Source of the DNA: Lichenicoccus sp964247695
GTDB taxonomy: Bacteria; Pseudomonadota; Alphaproteobacteria; Acetobacterales; Acetobacteraceae
Direction: 5' to 3'
DNA: 64,000 nt
Assembly (NCBI GenBank): GCA_964247695.1
Contig: CAXTVI010000004.1
Coordinates: 1 to 64,000 of the forward strand
The translations under genes were made by a program, and so were the position numbers. The notes beneath the pieces are model-generated. The model saw nothing but the letters and a program-made list of their open reading frames with translations. It made no database searches and was not told where the DNA came from. Positions 46,839 to 55,365 of this stretch are shown in pieces (within the stretch, counting starts at the first letter, position 1; each line of letters starts with the position of its first letter).

Positions 46839-47633
46839 TCAGGGCGTGTCCAGGCCCAACGCCATCTGCGGTATCGAGGTTCCGGGCGCCGCGGCCGCAG
46901 GCTCCTCGCCGCGCCGCGCGAGTTCGGTGCGGGCGGAGAACGCCATGTCGACATTGCCGTCGCCGGCGGCGATCCGGGCCAACACATCCGTCTCCAGGTC
47001 GCGCCAACTCCGGTAGCGATAAGGGCCATACGGCACCCGCACCAGCAGCGCCGGTTCCGCCGACCAGGCGAGCAACTGCTCGACGGTTGCCGCCGCCAGC
47101 ATGTCGCGCAGATGGTGCGCGGTGACGTAGGCATCCGGTCCCGCCCGGTGCGCCGGCAGGCCGAGGGCACGGTCGAGCCCTTCCGGCCGGCGCCAGTAGC
47201 GCAAGCCCTGGTTGGAGTGGCCGGGCGCCCCGGGCCAGATCCGCAGCGCGCACTTGTAGGTACAGATCCAGCGCGCGTTTCCCGAGACCGCCGGCACGCA
47301 CCAGCGCTGCTCGAACGCCGACCGATGCGCCGCGAGCGCCATCGGCCTGCGGTCGCCCTGCAGGATCCCGGGCGCGACCTCCTGCCAGGACGGGGCACCG
47401 GCGACATCCTCGTCGATCAGGTGATGGATCGCCGAGGTCGCCGGCGAGATCGGGTTGCCTGGCCGGACCAGCCGCGCCTGCGGGCCGCCATGCAGCCGCC
47501 AGATGCCATCCTCCTCGACCAGATCCTGCCAGCCGATCTCGACGACGCCGCCATCGGTGAAGCTGTTGCCGGTGGTCTCCAGGTCGATGACCCGAAGCAG
47601 GCGTGGGGTGGGAGTTGCCGTCATCGCGACCAT
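46839..47633 (-). CDS. DnaQ-type 3'-5' exonuclease
   Basis: 264 residues. DEDDh exonuclease motifs: ExoI LRVIDLETTG with Asp17 and Glu19, ExoII region LAAHRSAFEQRW where the usual NxxFD is altered to HRSAFE, and ExoIII HRAGPDAYVTAHHL with His and Asp. Closest to ExoX-like enzymes. After about residue 190 an extra region of unknown role ends with an Ala/Pro-rich tail. ATG 47633 and 47624 are both possible; neither has a strong ribosome site. Convergent with the GNAT-NUDIX gene (10-base gap). Confidence 0.75.
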   Translation of the reverse strand: MVAMTATPTPRLLRVIDLETTGNSFTDGGVVEIGWQDLVEEDGIWRLHGGPQARLVRPGNPISPATSAIHHLIDEDVAGAPSWQEVAPGILQGDRRPMALAAHRSAFEQRWCVPAVSGNARWICTYKCALRIWPGAPGHSNQGLRYWRRPEGLDRALGLPAHRAGPDAYVTAHHLRDMLAAATVEQLLAWSAEPALLVRVPYGPYRYRSWRDLETDVLARIAAGDGNVDMAFSARTELARRGEEPAAAAPGTSIPQMALGLDTP

Positions 47634-47668
47634 GTAGGCATGGATCCACAAGATATCGAGCGAACCGC

Positions 47669-48421
47669 ATGAACCCCACCGCCTGCATCCTGGTGATCGG
47701 CAACGAGATCCTGTCCGGCCGCACCCAGGACGCCAACATCCAGTTCCTGGCCCGGCGCCTGGGGCAGCTCGGCATCAGCCTGCGCGAGGTCCGGGTGATC
47801 CCGGACGTGCGCGAGACCATCGTGGGTGCCATCGTCGAGTTGCGCGCACGCTACGACCACCTGCTGACGACGGGCGGCATCGGCCCGACCCATGACGACA
47901 TCACCAGTCCCTGCGTCGCCGAGGCATTCGGGGTGCCATGGGAGATCCATCCGGAGTCGTTCGCCAAGCTCGAGGCGCACATGGCGCCAGGCAGCTTCAA
48001 CTCCGCGCGCCAGCGGATGGCGACGCTGCCGCGGGGTGCGACACCGATCGAGAACACCGTCTCGGTGGCGCCCGGCTTCTCCATCGGCAACGTGCACGTC
48101 ATGGCTGGCGTGCCGCGCATCATGCGGGCGATGTTCGAGGCGCTGGCCCCGTCCCTCGCCGGCGGCCGCCCGAGCGTCTCGCTGGCCTGGCATGCGGACG
48201 GGCTGCTGGAAGGCGCCATCGCCGAAGGGCTGGAAGCGATCCAGCACCGCATGCCGGCGGTCGATATCGGCAGCTATCCGTACGAGCGTCCGAACCGGCG
48301 CGGCGTCAGCCTGGTCAGCAAGGGCATCGACCCGGACGCCGTGGCCGAGGCGGCGGCCGCCGTCCGTGCGCTGATCGAGCAGCTCGGCTTCACGCCGGTG
48401 GAAGGCGAGCCGGCGGCCTGA
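47669..48421 (+). CDS. CinA N-terminal/molybdopterin-binding-domain protein (COG1058 type)
   Basis: 250 residues. The MoaB/MogA-like fold is shown by ILVIGNEILSGRTQDANIQF and LLTTGGIGPTHDDIT. It lacks the C-terminal PncC deamidase half of full CinA, so it is the short stand-alone form common in alphaproteobacteria. COG1058 domains of CinA have ADP-ribose pyrophosphatase activity in some species; here the activity is not known. It is convergent with accA, only 3 bases apart. Confidence 0.85.
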   Translation: MNPTACILVIGNEILSGRTQDANIQFLARRLGQLGISLREVRVIPDVRETIVGAIVELRARYDHLLTTGGIGPTHDDITSPCVAEAFGVPWEIHPESFAKLEAHMAPGSFNSARQRMATLPRGATPIENTVSVAPGFSIGNVHVMAGVPRIMRAMFEALAPSLAGGRPSVSLAWHADGLLEGAIAEGLEAIQHRMPAVDIGSYPYERPNRRGVSLVSKGIDPDAVAEAAAAVRALIEQLGFTPVEGEPAA

Positions 48422-48424
48422 CCG

Positions 48425-49381
48425 TCACCCGAGCTGCTCGCGGCCCATCGCGAGGTACTTGTCGCGCCGCTGTGCCAGCAGCGCGGCCGGACCCAGTGCG
48501 AGCAGGCCGGGCAGCGCCGCCGCGATCGCCCGGCCGACCGCCTGGATGGTGTACCCGGGATCACGATGCGCGCCGCCGACGGGTTCGGTGATGATCTCGT
48601 CGATGAGCCGGAAGTGCTTGAGGTCGGTTGCGGTCAGTCGCAGCGCCTCGGCGGCAGCGGCGGCTTGGGCGGCGTCGCGCCACAGGATCGAGGAGCAGCC
48701 CTCCGGCGAGATCACCGAGTAGATCGCATGCTCCAGCATGAGCACCCGGTCGCCGGCGCCGAGTGCCACCGCGCCGCCGGAGCCGCCCTCGCCGATCACC
48801 GTCACCACGATCGGCACCGGCGCCCTCAGGAAGGCGTCGGTCGACCGCGCGATCGCCTCGGCCTGGCCACGCGCTTCCGCCTCGACGCCTGGATACGCAC
48901 CGGCGGTATCGATGAAGGAGAGGATCGGCAGGCCGAAGCGACCGGCCAACTCCGCCAGCCGTCGCACCTTGCGGTAGCCTTCCGGGCGCGCCATGCCGAA
49001 ATTATGCGCAAGCCTGGTGTCGAGGTCGTCGCCGCGCTCGGTGCCGACCACCACCACGGGGCGGCTCTCGAACCGGCCGAGGCCCCCGACCACGGCATTG
49101 TCCTCGGCAAAGCTGCGGTCGCCGGCAAGCGGTGTGTAGTCGGTGACCAGGGCGGATATATAGTCCAGCGTATGCGGGCGCTGAGCGTGGCGCGCGACCT
49201 GCACCTTCTGCCAGGGCGTCAGCTTGGCGTAGGTCGCGCGAAGCTGCCTGTCGGCCTTTTCGGTCAGCCGGCCGACCTCGTCCGAGATATTGATGCCGTC
49301 GGTTTCCGACAGCCTGCGAAGCTCGTCGATCTTGTCCTCGAGCTCGGCCACCGGTTTTTCAAAATCAAGGAACTGGCGCAT
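48425..49381 (-). CDS. accA: Acetyl-CoA carboxylase carboxyltransferase subunit alpha
   Basis: 318 residues, standard AccA. It starts MRQFLDFEKPVAELEDKIDEL and carries the crotonase-like core: GTERGDDLDTRLAHNFGMARPEGYRK, SFIDTAGAYPGVEAEARGQ, GEGGSGGAVALGAGD and YSVISPEGCSSILWRD. It transfers carboxyl from biotin to acetyl-CoA for fatty-acid synthesis together with AccD, encoded elsewhere. It is 77 bases downstream of xerD. Confidence 0.97.
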   Translation of the reverse strand: MRQFLDFEKPVAELEDKIDELRRLSETDGINISDEVGRLTEKADRQLRATYAKLTPWQKVQVARHAQRPHTLDYISALVTDYTPLAGDRSFAEDNAVVGGLGRFESRPVVVVGTERGDDLDTRLAHNFGMARPEGYRKVRRLAELAGRFGLPILSFIDTAGAYPGVEAEARGQAEAIARSTDAFLRAPVPIVVTVIGEGGSGGAVALGAGDRVLMLEHAIYSVISPEGCSSILWRDAAQAAAAAEALRLTATDLKHFRLIDEIITEPVGGAHRDPGYTIQAVGRAIAAALPGLLALGPAALLAQRRDKYLAMGREQLG

Positions 49382-49458
49382 GCGGGTGCCTCCTAGCACA
49401 GTTCCCGGGCGTGCCAATCCCCGGCCCGCGACAGCCCGGAGCGCTGCGGCGGCGGCCT

Positions 49459-50403
49459 TCAAGACCCCGAGGAGCGGTCCGACAGCGGGTGATGCGCCTC
49501 GACGAGTCGCGCCAGCCGCTCGGCGAGGACGTGGGTATAGATCTGCGTGGTGGCGATGTCGGCATGGCCCAGCAGCATCTGCAGAGCGCGCAGGTCGGCA
49601 CCGCGCGCCAGCATATGGCTGGCGAACGAATGCCGCAGCACATGCGGCGACAGGTGCCGCGGGTCGATCCCGGCGCAGCGCCCGGCCTCCGCCAGGATCA
49701 GGTCGAACCCCTGCCGGCTCAAAGCACGGCGGGGATCGCGGCCTGCGAACAGCCATGCGGACGCGTCGGCGTGCACGGCGTCGCGATCATCGGGATCGCG
49801 GTCCTTCGGATCGCGGGACCGCAGCAGGGCGTCGGCGGCCGCCCGCGCCGCATCCGACAGCGGCACGACCCGCTCGCGGCCGCCCTTGCCGCGCACGAGC
49901 AGCATCGGCGCGTCCCCCCTGAGCGCGTCGCGGCGCAGCGCCAGCAGTTCCGAGATGCGCAGGCCGGTCGCATACAGGATCTCGATCGCGGCACGAGCGA
50001 CAGGCTGGCGCTGCGGCATCAGCGGGCCGCCGGGCGCGCAGGCGGCCAGCAGCCGGTCGACCTCGTCCTCGGACAGGTATCGCGGGATCGCCGGCGCCAT
50101 GTGCGGCGCGTCGAGATGCAGGCAGGGATCGTCCGTGCGGACGCCCTCGCGGAGCAGGTGCAGAGTGAACTGGCGCAGGCAGGAGAGCCGCCGTGTCGCG
50201 GTCCGGGCCGACAGGCCGCGCCGCGACAGCGACGCCATGTAGTCGCGCAGCGTCGTGGCGCTCGCAGACGCAGGACGCTCACCGGCAGCGCGCGCATGCG
50301 CCTCCAAATCAGCCAGATCGCGGCCGTAGGCCTTCAGCGTGTTCGGCGCCGCGCCGCGCTCGGCGGCCAGCATCTCGAGGAAGCCCTCCACATGGCGGTC
50401 CAT
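49459..50403 (-). CDS. xerD: Site-specific tyrosine recombinase XerD
   Basis: 314 residues: N-terminal SAM-like core-binding domain (MDRHVEGFLEMLAAERGAA), then the catalytic domain with Arg in ATGLRISELLAL, the HxxR box HVLRHSFASHML and the active Tyr in GHADIATTQIYTHV. XerC/XerD resolve chromosome dimers at dif during division. The position beside accA and aroK is the normal alphaproteobacterial xerD context, which argues against a mobile-element integrase. Confidence 0.92.
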   Translation of the reverse strand: MDRHVEGFLEMLAAERGAAPNTLKAYGRDLADLEAHARAAGERPASASATTLRDYMASLSRRGLSARTATRRLSCLRQFTLHLLREGVRTDDPCLHLDAPHMAPAIPRYLSEDEVDRLLAACAPGGPLMPQRQPVARAAIEILYATGLRISELLALRRDALRGDAPMLLVRGKGGRERVVPLSDAARAAADALLRSRDPKDRDPDDRDAVHADASAWLFAGRDPRRALSRQGFDLILAEAGRCAGIDPRHLSPHVLRHSFASHMLARGADLRALQMLLGHADIATTQIYTHVLAERLARLVEAHHPLSDRSSGS

Positions 50404-50439
50404 CCCGGGTACCCGATCTCCGCCCGCTCCGCCTGCGGC

Positions 50440-50601
50440 CTAGCTGCCGCCGAAGCGGTCGTTCGGCAGCACGACATGCAGTTGCTGGACGTGCGGGCGG
50501 GGCGGGACGGCGCCGAGATAGATGAAGCCGCCGGCCAGGGCCAGCACGACGAGGGCCAGCACGACGAGGAAGAATCGGATCATCTGGAACGCCTCGATCA
50601 T
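50440..50601 (-). CDS. Small single-span membrane protein, 53 residues
   Basis: Starts ATG at 50601. The sequence begins MIEAFQMIRFFLVVLALVVL and ends VVLPNDRFGGS. A single membrane helix at about residues 8-29 is followed by a short Pro-rich segment (AVPPRPHVQQ) and the ending LPNDRF. I believe similar small proteins with an LPxxxF ending occur between xerD and aroK in related bacteria, but this is from memory. No function is known. It lies 36 bases upstream of xerD on the same strand. Confidence 0.7.
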   Translation of the reverse strand: MIEAFQMIRFFLVVLALVVLALAGGFIYLGAVPPRPHVQQLHVVLPNDRFGGS

Positions 50602-50685
50602 GCCGCCCGCTTGCCGTCCGGTGGGACTCTTCTGCGATTCCCGGGCTCATGACGACCCCGCAGCGTCTATGCTAGCTTCACGGCG

Positions 50686-52482
50686 ATGTCACGCGACACG
50701 GCACCTGCCGAGCCTTCCTTGAGCAATGCCGACGCCGCGCCGGACGCCCCCGACCGGACGGCGCTGAGGGCGGACATCCTGTCCGGATCGCGCCGGCGCC
50801 CGATCGTGCTGGTCGGGCTGATGGGGGCGGGCAAGACCACCATCGGCAAGCGCCTCGCCGCGCGCCTCCGCCTGCCGTTCCGCGATGCCGATGCCGAGAT
50901 CGAGCGCGCGGCCGGCTGCAGCATCGCCGAGATGTTCGAGCGCTGGGGCGAGGCGGCGTTCCGCGAAGGCGAGCGCCGGGTTATCCGGCGCCTGCTTGAT
51001 GGCGAGCCGCTGGTGCTGGCGACCGGCGGGGGCGCCTACATGGACCCGCATACCCAGGCCGTGATCAAGGCCCGCGCCACCTCGGTCTGGCTGCGCTGCC
51101 CGCTGGAGGTGCTGGCGCAACGGGTCGCCGGGCGCCATCATCGGCCGCTGCTCGCGGACCGCGATCCCGTCGAGGTGCTGCGGCAACTGATGACGATCCG
51201 GCATCCGATCTACGCAAAGGCCGACCTGGTGATCGACTGCGACAACGGCACCACCGAACACACCACCCGATCGGTCCTCGACGCGCTGGCCGCCCACGCA
51301 GCGGCGCAGCACCTGCACGAGCCGGGGCTACATGAAACGGGGTCGCACGCCTTGACCCGCGTGCGCGTTCCGCTGCGGGAGCGCCCATACGACATCCTGA
51401 TCGGACGCGGCCTGATCGCGCGGGCCGGGGAGGTGCTGGCACCGCTGCTGCCGCAACCACGCGCGATGATCGTGACCGATGAGACGGTGGCCGCCTTGCA
51501 CCTGCCGGCGCTGCAGGCCGCCCTCGCCGCCGCCGGCATCGCGGCCACCGCCGTGATCGTGCCGCCCGGCGAGCACTCCAAAAGCCTGCGCGGCTTCGGA
51601 GAGGTCACCGACGGCCTGCTCGCCTCCGGCCCCGAGCGCCGCTGCAGCGTGATCGCGCTGGGCGGCGGCGTGGTCGGCGACCTGGCGGGTTTCGCCGCCG
51701 CCTCGGTGATGCGTGGCCTGCCTTTCATCCAGATCCCCACCACGCTGCTGTCGCAGGTCGACAGCTCGGTCGGCGGCAAGACCGGCATCAACACCAGCTT
51801 CGGCAAGAACCTGCTGGGCGCGTTCCACCAGCCGCTTGCCGTGCTGGTCGATACCGCCGCGCTCGACACGCTGCCGCCGCGCGAGCGGCGCGCGGGCTAC
51901 GCGGAGATCGTCAAGGCCGGGCTGATCGGCGATGCGGCGCTGTTCCGGTGGTGCCTGCAAAACGGCAGCGCGATCGTGAGCGGGAGCGATTCTGCGGTGC
52001 AGGCCGAGGCGATCCGGCGCGCGTGCCTGTTCAAGGCCACCGTGGTGGCGGACGACGAGCGCGAGGAGCGCGCCAGCGGCGGCCGCGCGCTGCTCAATCT
52101 CGGCCATACCTTCGCGCACGCGCTGGAGGCCGAGCTGCATTATGACGGGCGGCTGCTGCATGGCGAGGCGGTCGCCGTCGGGCTCGGGCTGGCGATCCGC
52201 CTGTCGGCCCGGCTGGGTCACTGCGACCCGGCGCTGGCCGACCAGGTCGTGCTGCACCTGGAGTCGCTCGGCATGCACGGCCGCATCGCCTCGCTGGTGG
52301 AAGCGCTCGGTATTGCCCTCGAGGCGGACCGGCTTGTCTCCCACATGCGGCGCGACAAGAAACTCCGCGACGGCCGCATCGGCTTCGTGCTGTTGCGCGG
52401 AGCCGGTGCCGCGTTCTCGTCGCGTGACGTCGCAGCCTGGGAGATCAAAGACCTGCTGCTGTCGGAGGGTTGCATCGGATAG
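50686..52482 (+). CDS. aroKB: Bifunctional shikimate kinase / 3-dehydroquinate synthase
   Basis: 598 residues fusing two steps of the shikimate pathway. Residues about 35-210 are shikimate kinase: P-loop GLMGAGKT (44-51), DADAEIERAAG, RWGEAAFREGERRV and LATGGGAYMD. Residues about 225-598 are dehydroquinate synthase: VPPGEHSKSLRGF, ALGGGVVGDLAGFAAASVMRG, TTLLSQVDSSVGGKTGIN, NLLGAFHQP, YAEIVKAGLIGD and the metal ligands in NLGHTFAHALEAE and LLHGEAVAVG. In most bacteria aroK and aroB are separate adjacent genes; the fusion is seen in acetic-acid-bacteria relatives. Confidence 0.95.
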   Translation: MSRDTAPAEPSLSNADAAPDAPDRTALRADILSGSRRRPIVLVGLMGAGKTTIGKRLAARLRLPFRDADAEIERAAGCSIAEMFERWGEAAFREGERRVIRRLLDGEPLVLATGGGAYMDPHTQAVIKARATSVWLRCPLEVLAQRVAGRHHRPLLADRDPVEVLRQLMTIRHPIYAKADLVIDCDNGTTEHTTRSVLDALAAHAAAQHLHEPGLHETGSHALTRVRVPLRERPYDILIGRGLIARAGEVLAPLLPQPRAMIVTDETVAALHLPALQAALAAAGIAATAVIVPPGEHSKSLRGFGEVTDGLLASGPERRCSVIALGGGVVGDLAGFAAASVMRGLPFIQIPTTLLSQVDSSVGGKTGINTSFGKNLLGAFHQPLAVLVDTAALDTLPPRERRAGYAEIVKAGLIGDAALFRWCLQNGSAIVSGSDSAVQAEAIRRACLFKATVVADDEREERASGGRALLNLGHTFAHALEAELHYDGRLLHGEAVAVGLGLAIRLSARLGHCDPALADQVVLHLESLGMHGRIASLVEALGIALEADRLVSHMRRDKKLRDGRIGFVLLRGAGAAFSSRDVAAWEIKDLLLSEGCIG

Positions 52483-52794
52483 GACGCAGCTGCGGCTTCA
52501 TCACCGTATGTCACATGCCTGCAACAGTGATCATTGCGAAAACGGATTTCCGCTCACGAAATCTGGAGGACTAGTTGACTGAGTTTCAGACTTTTAAAGC
52601 CAACTCTGCAATGTCGTGACGGCAGCGTAAGGCACTGTGCCTTTGACGCCACGGTCATCACGGTAATGGTCCTCTAACGTTGAGACGGCCTCCGCAGCAG
52701 CAACCAGAGGTTCTATATCGGGCTTAGGCAACCCAACGGGGCTGCGCCGCCGATGGTTGGTGGCTGCCGCACGGGTGATTAAGAGGACGGAACA
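52483..52794. other. Base-atypical intergenic region upstream of the OmpA gene
   Basis: 312 bases, visibly less GC-rich than the flanks from about 52490 to 52730. On the minus strand a frame from TTG 52731 to TAA 52594 encodes 45 residues starting PKPDIEPLVAAAEAVSTLED and ending VPYAAVTTLQSWL. It looks protein-like but has no ribosome site and uses codons unlike its neighbours, so it may be a gene remnant. The plus strand must hold the OmpA promoter and leader; its ribosome site AGAGGA is 7 bases before ATG 52795. Confidence 0.45.
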
Positions 52795-53940
52795 ATGCGT
52801 CTGCGCACGGCGTTACTTGCAACTACACTCCTGGCGGCTGCTCCGGCCGTTGCGATGGCGCAGCCCGTCGCCGGGCCCTACATCAGCCTCGGCGCGGGCT
52901 ACAACCTGCAGCAGACCAGGAGCGGACATTTCTCCCCTACCACAGACGCCGGCGGCATCGAGTCTACCGACGTGGGCAAGTCGGGCTTCCGCTCCGGCGA
53001 CGGCTTCACGGGTGTGGGCGCGGTCGGTTTCGGTCTCGGCAACGGCCTGCGCCTGGAACTCCAGGGCGCCTATCTGTACAACACCATCAACCACCGCAGT
53101 AATACGCCGGTGGCCGGTGACACCAGCGGCCATGACGAGAAGTATGGCGCCCTCGTCAACGTCCTCTACGACATTGACCTCGGCCAGTTCGGCGTTGCGC
53201 TCCCCGTGACCCCCTATGTCGGTGTCGGCGCCGGCTATCTGTGGAACCACCTGTCACCCCTCACCACCACCTACAACAGCGGCGACGTCGATCGCGTCGG
53301 TGGCACCGAGGGCAGCTTCGCCTACCAGGGCATCGTCGGTGTGGCCTACAACATCGTCCAGGTCCCGGGCCTGGCACTGACTGGCGAGTATCGCTTCGTC
53401 GGCACCCTGCCGCAGAACACCGGCAGCGCGTTCACCTCGGAATCCTACACCCCGACCGGCCTGCACAAGGGCAATGTCGACTTCAACGACAGCTTCAACC
53501 ATGAGATCCTGGTTGGCCTGCGCTACGCCTTCGACACCGCCCCGCCGCCGCCGCCGCCCGCTCCGGTGGTCGCACCCCCGGCTCCGGCGCCGGCCCGCAC
53601 CTACCTGGTGTTCTTCGACTGGGACAAGTCGGCACTCACCGGCCGCGCCCGCGAGATCATCGCCGAGGCGGCGCAGGCCTCGACCCGCGTGCAGACGACC
53701 CGCATCGAGGTCAACGGCTACACCGACAACTCGTCGATCCATGGCGGCGCCCGCGGCGCCCGCTACAACGAGGGTCTCTCGATCCGTCGTGCCGACAGCG
53801 TCAAGGCCGAACTGGTGCGCGATGGCGTGCCGGCGACCGCGATCGACATCCACGGCTTTGGTGAAACCCACCCGCTGGTGCCGACCGGCCCGGACACCCG
53901 CGAGCCGCAGAACCGCCGCGTCGAGATCATCCTGCACTGA
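52795..53940 (+). CDS. OmpA-family outer-membrane protein
   Basis: 381 residues. Signal peptide 1-22 (ending AMA-Q). An 8-strand beta-barrel spans about residues 25-240 with alternating patterns such as PYISLGAGYNLQQTRSG and VGVGAGYLWNHLSP, then a Pro-rich hinge (APPPPPPPAP) and a C-terminal OmpA peptidoglycan-binding domain about 270-381 (TYLVFFDWDKSALTGRAREI, GETHPLVPTGPDTREPQNRR). It tethers the outer membrane to the wall. The gene stands alone, with a strong terminator following, as for abundant porins. Confidence 0.92.
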   Translation: MRLRTALLATTLLAAAPAVAMAQPVAGPYISLGAGYNLQQTRSGHFSPTTDAGGIESTDVGKSGFRSGDGFTGVGAVGFGLGNGLRLELQGAYLYNTINHRSNTPVAGDTSGHDEKYGALVNVLYDIDLGQFGVALPVTPYVGVGAGYLWNHLSPLTTTYNSGDVDRVGGTEGSFAYQGIVGVAYNIVQVPGLALTGEYRFVGTLPQNTGSAFTSESYTPTGLHKGNVDFNDSFNHEILVGLRYAFDTAPPPPPPAPVVAPPAPAPARTYLVFFDWDKSALTGRAREIIAEAAQASTRVQTTRIEVNGYTDNSSIHGGARGARYNEGLSIRRADSVKAELVRDGVPATAIDIHGFGETHPLVPTGPDTREPQNRRVEIILH

Positions 53941-53966
53941 TCTCGTTCGAACAGAACCGGCGACGG

Positions 53967-53992
53967 AAGGGGCACCGAAAGGTGCCCCTTTT
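53967..53992 (+). terminator. Strong rho-independent terminator after the OmpA gene
   Basis: 10-bp perfect stem (53967-53976 with 53981-53990), GAAA tetraloop, then TTTT: a textbook intrinsic terminator 26 bases after the stop. Confidence 0.9.
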
Positions 53993-54067
53993 CGTTACTG
54001 GAACTTAACGGGTTTCGTGTCATACAATGACGCGACGCCCTCCTCCGCCCTGGAGCCGGACAGCCAC

Positions 54068-54595
54068 ATGATCGAGCAAGATGTCGAGGCCGAAGTCTTG
54101 TCGCGCGCCAGCGGTAGTGCCGGGGTCCTGACCCTGTTCGGCCTCTTGGTCACCAGGCTGCTCGACTGCCTGCCACGCTCGGGTCCGTTCGCGCTGACCG
54201 AGGCACGGCGCCTCCTGCTGCTGCAGTTCATGCGGTTCGGCGTTGTCGGCGTGATCGGCTTCCTGTGCGACGCCAGCACCGTCTATGCCATGCGGCATGT
54301 GATCGGGCAGGTCGGCGCCATGATCCTGGCCTATTTCGTCGCGGCCTCGATGAACTGGCTGATCAACCGGCTCTGGACCTTCCGCGGCGTCGGGGGCGCC
54401 GGAAACCTGCTGCGCCAGTGGGGCATCTTCCTGGCCGCGAACTCGCTGGGCTTCCTGCTCAACCGCGGCACCGCGCTCACCCTGACCTACACCGTGCCGT
54501 TCATCGACCAGCACGTCGTGCTGGCCCTGGTGGCCGGCACGCTCGCGGGCATGTTCTCGAATTTTACCCTGTCCCGCCGCTTGGTCTTCCGCTGA
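54068..54595 (+). CDS. GtrA-family membrane protein
   Basis: 175 residues. After a 45-residue cytoplasmic N-terminus come four membrane helices typical of GtrA (FMRFGVVGVIGFLCDASTVY, GAMILAYFVAASMNWLINRL, then two more) with the family motif NWLINRLWTFRG and the end SNFTLSRRLVFR. GtrA proteins are thought to help move lipid-linked sugars or decorate surface polysaccharide. No glycosyltransferase gene is adjacent. ATG 54068 is the first fitting start after the OmpA terminator. Confidence 0.85.
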   Translation: MIEQDVEAEVLSRASGSAGVLTLFGLLVTRLLDCLPRSGPFALTEARRLLLLQFMRFGVVGVIGFLCDASTVYAMRHVIGQVGAMILAYFVAASMNWLINRLWTFRGVGGAGNLLRQWGIFLAANSLGFLLNRGTALTLTYTVPFIDQHVVLALVAGTLAGMFSNFTLSRRLVFR

Positions 54596-54735
54596 AAGGA
54601 CGCCCGCACGCGCCTGCTGCTGGCGATCCGACACGCCTTTTCTCCGCCCCGGTGCTCACAGCCGAAAAGGCTGCTCCGCTCCTGTGCTCGAAAAGACCCG
54701 CCGGGCGCGGCCCTGCGGGCCGCTCTCATCCAGCA

Positions 54736-55293
54736 TCAGGCGTTTTCCAGCACCCTTCTGGGACAATCTGAAAGCGCTTCTACGCATCGTTTGAAGCCTT
54801 CGAGCCCTTCGCCGGTGAAGATCTTGCCACCGGAGGACTCTATGCCGCAGGCGATCATCAGGTTGTCGGCAAGGCCGAACTCCTCGATCTCCAGCCCTTC
54901 GCAATCCCGCAGCCGGCCGCCTTCATCCCATGCGGCTCCGGGGTCGGCGGCGCGGCAGCGCTCCGCGTAGGGCTCGAGGCTCTCGCTCCACCCGAACACG
55001 ATCAGGCCGAGCGCCCGGGCGAAGCCGACCTCGTAGACGGTGCCTGCGTCGGCGCCGGGGCCGCGGAACGGCGTGAGATTGGCGATCACCGCGTCGCAGC
55101 CGCGTATGTGAGCCTCGTTGCCGAGCGCGATCCTCGCGGCGAGCGAGCCCACAGGCCGGTCAGGGTCCGGGGCCGGGTCGAGCGGGAAGACCGGCTGCAG
55201 CCCTGCCTCGACGCAGATCCGCTTGAGCAGCGCCCCGCGACGCTCTGGTTGCGCCACGAACACGTCCGGTCCGGCCAGGTAGACCCGTAGCAT
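54736..55293 (-). CDS. Nucleoside 2-deoxyribosyltransferase-like protein
   Basis: 185 residues starting MLRVYLAGPDVFVAQPERRG, with CDAVIANLTPFRGPGADAGTVYEVGFA carrying the Asp and Glu expected at the active site of this family. Members exchange bases between deoxynucleosides or hydrolyse nucleotides such as 5-hydroxymethyl-dUMP (DNPH1-like). GGAGG is about 6 bases before ATG 55293. Divergent from alaS, with about 70 bases between. Confidence 0.85.
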   Translation of the reverse strand: MLRVYLAGPDVFVAQPERRGALLKRICVEAGLQPVFPLDPAPDPDRPVGSLAARIALGNEAHIRGCDAVIANLTPFRGPGADAGTVYEVGFARALGLIVFGWSESLEPYAERCRAADPGAAWDEGGRLRDCEGLEIEEFGLADNLMIACGIESSGGKIFTGEGLEGFKRCVEALSDCPRRVLENA

Positions 55294-55365
55294 CCGGTCC
55301 TCCCCGTTCGCCTGGAACCGGCCCCAGCCTTCCCCTGACAAGGGTGCCTGCGCTAGATCAAGACC

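Noticed and set aside
49459..50403. Integrase of a mobile element
   Set aside because: Length, motifs and the accA/aroK context indicate the core recombinase XerD; no attachment repeats or phage genes nearby.
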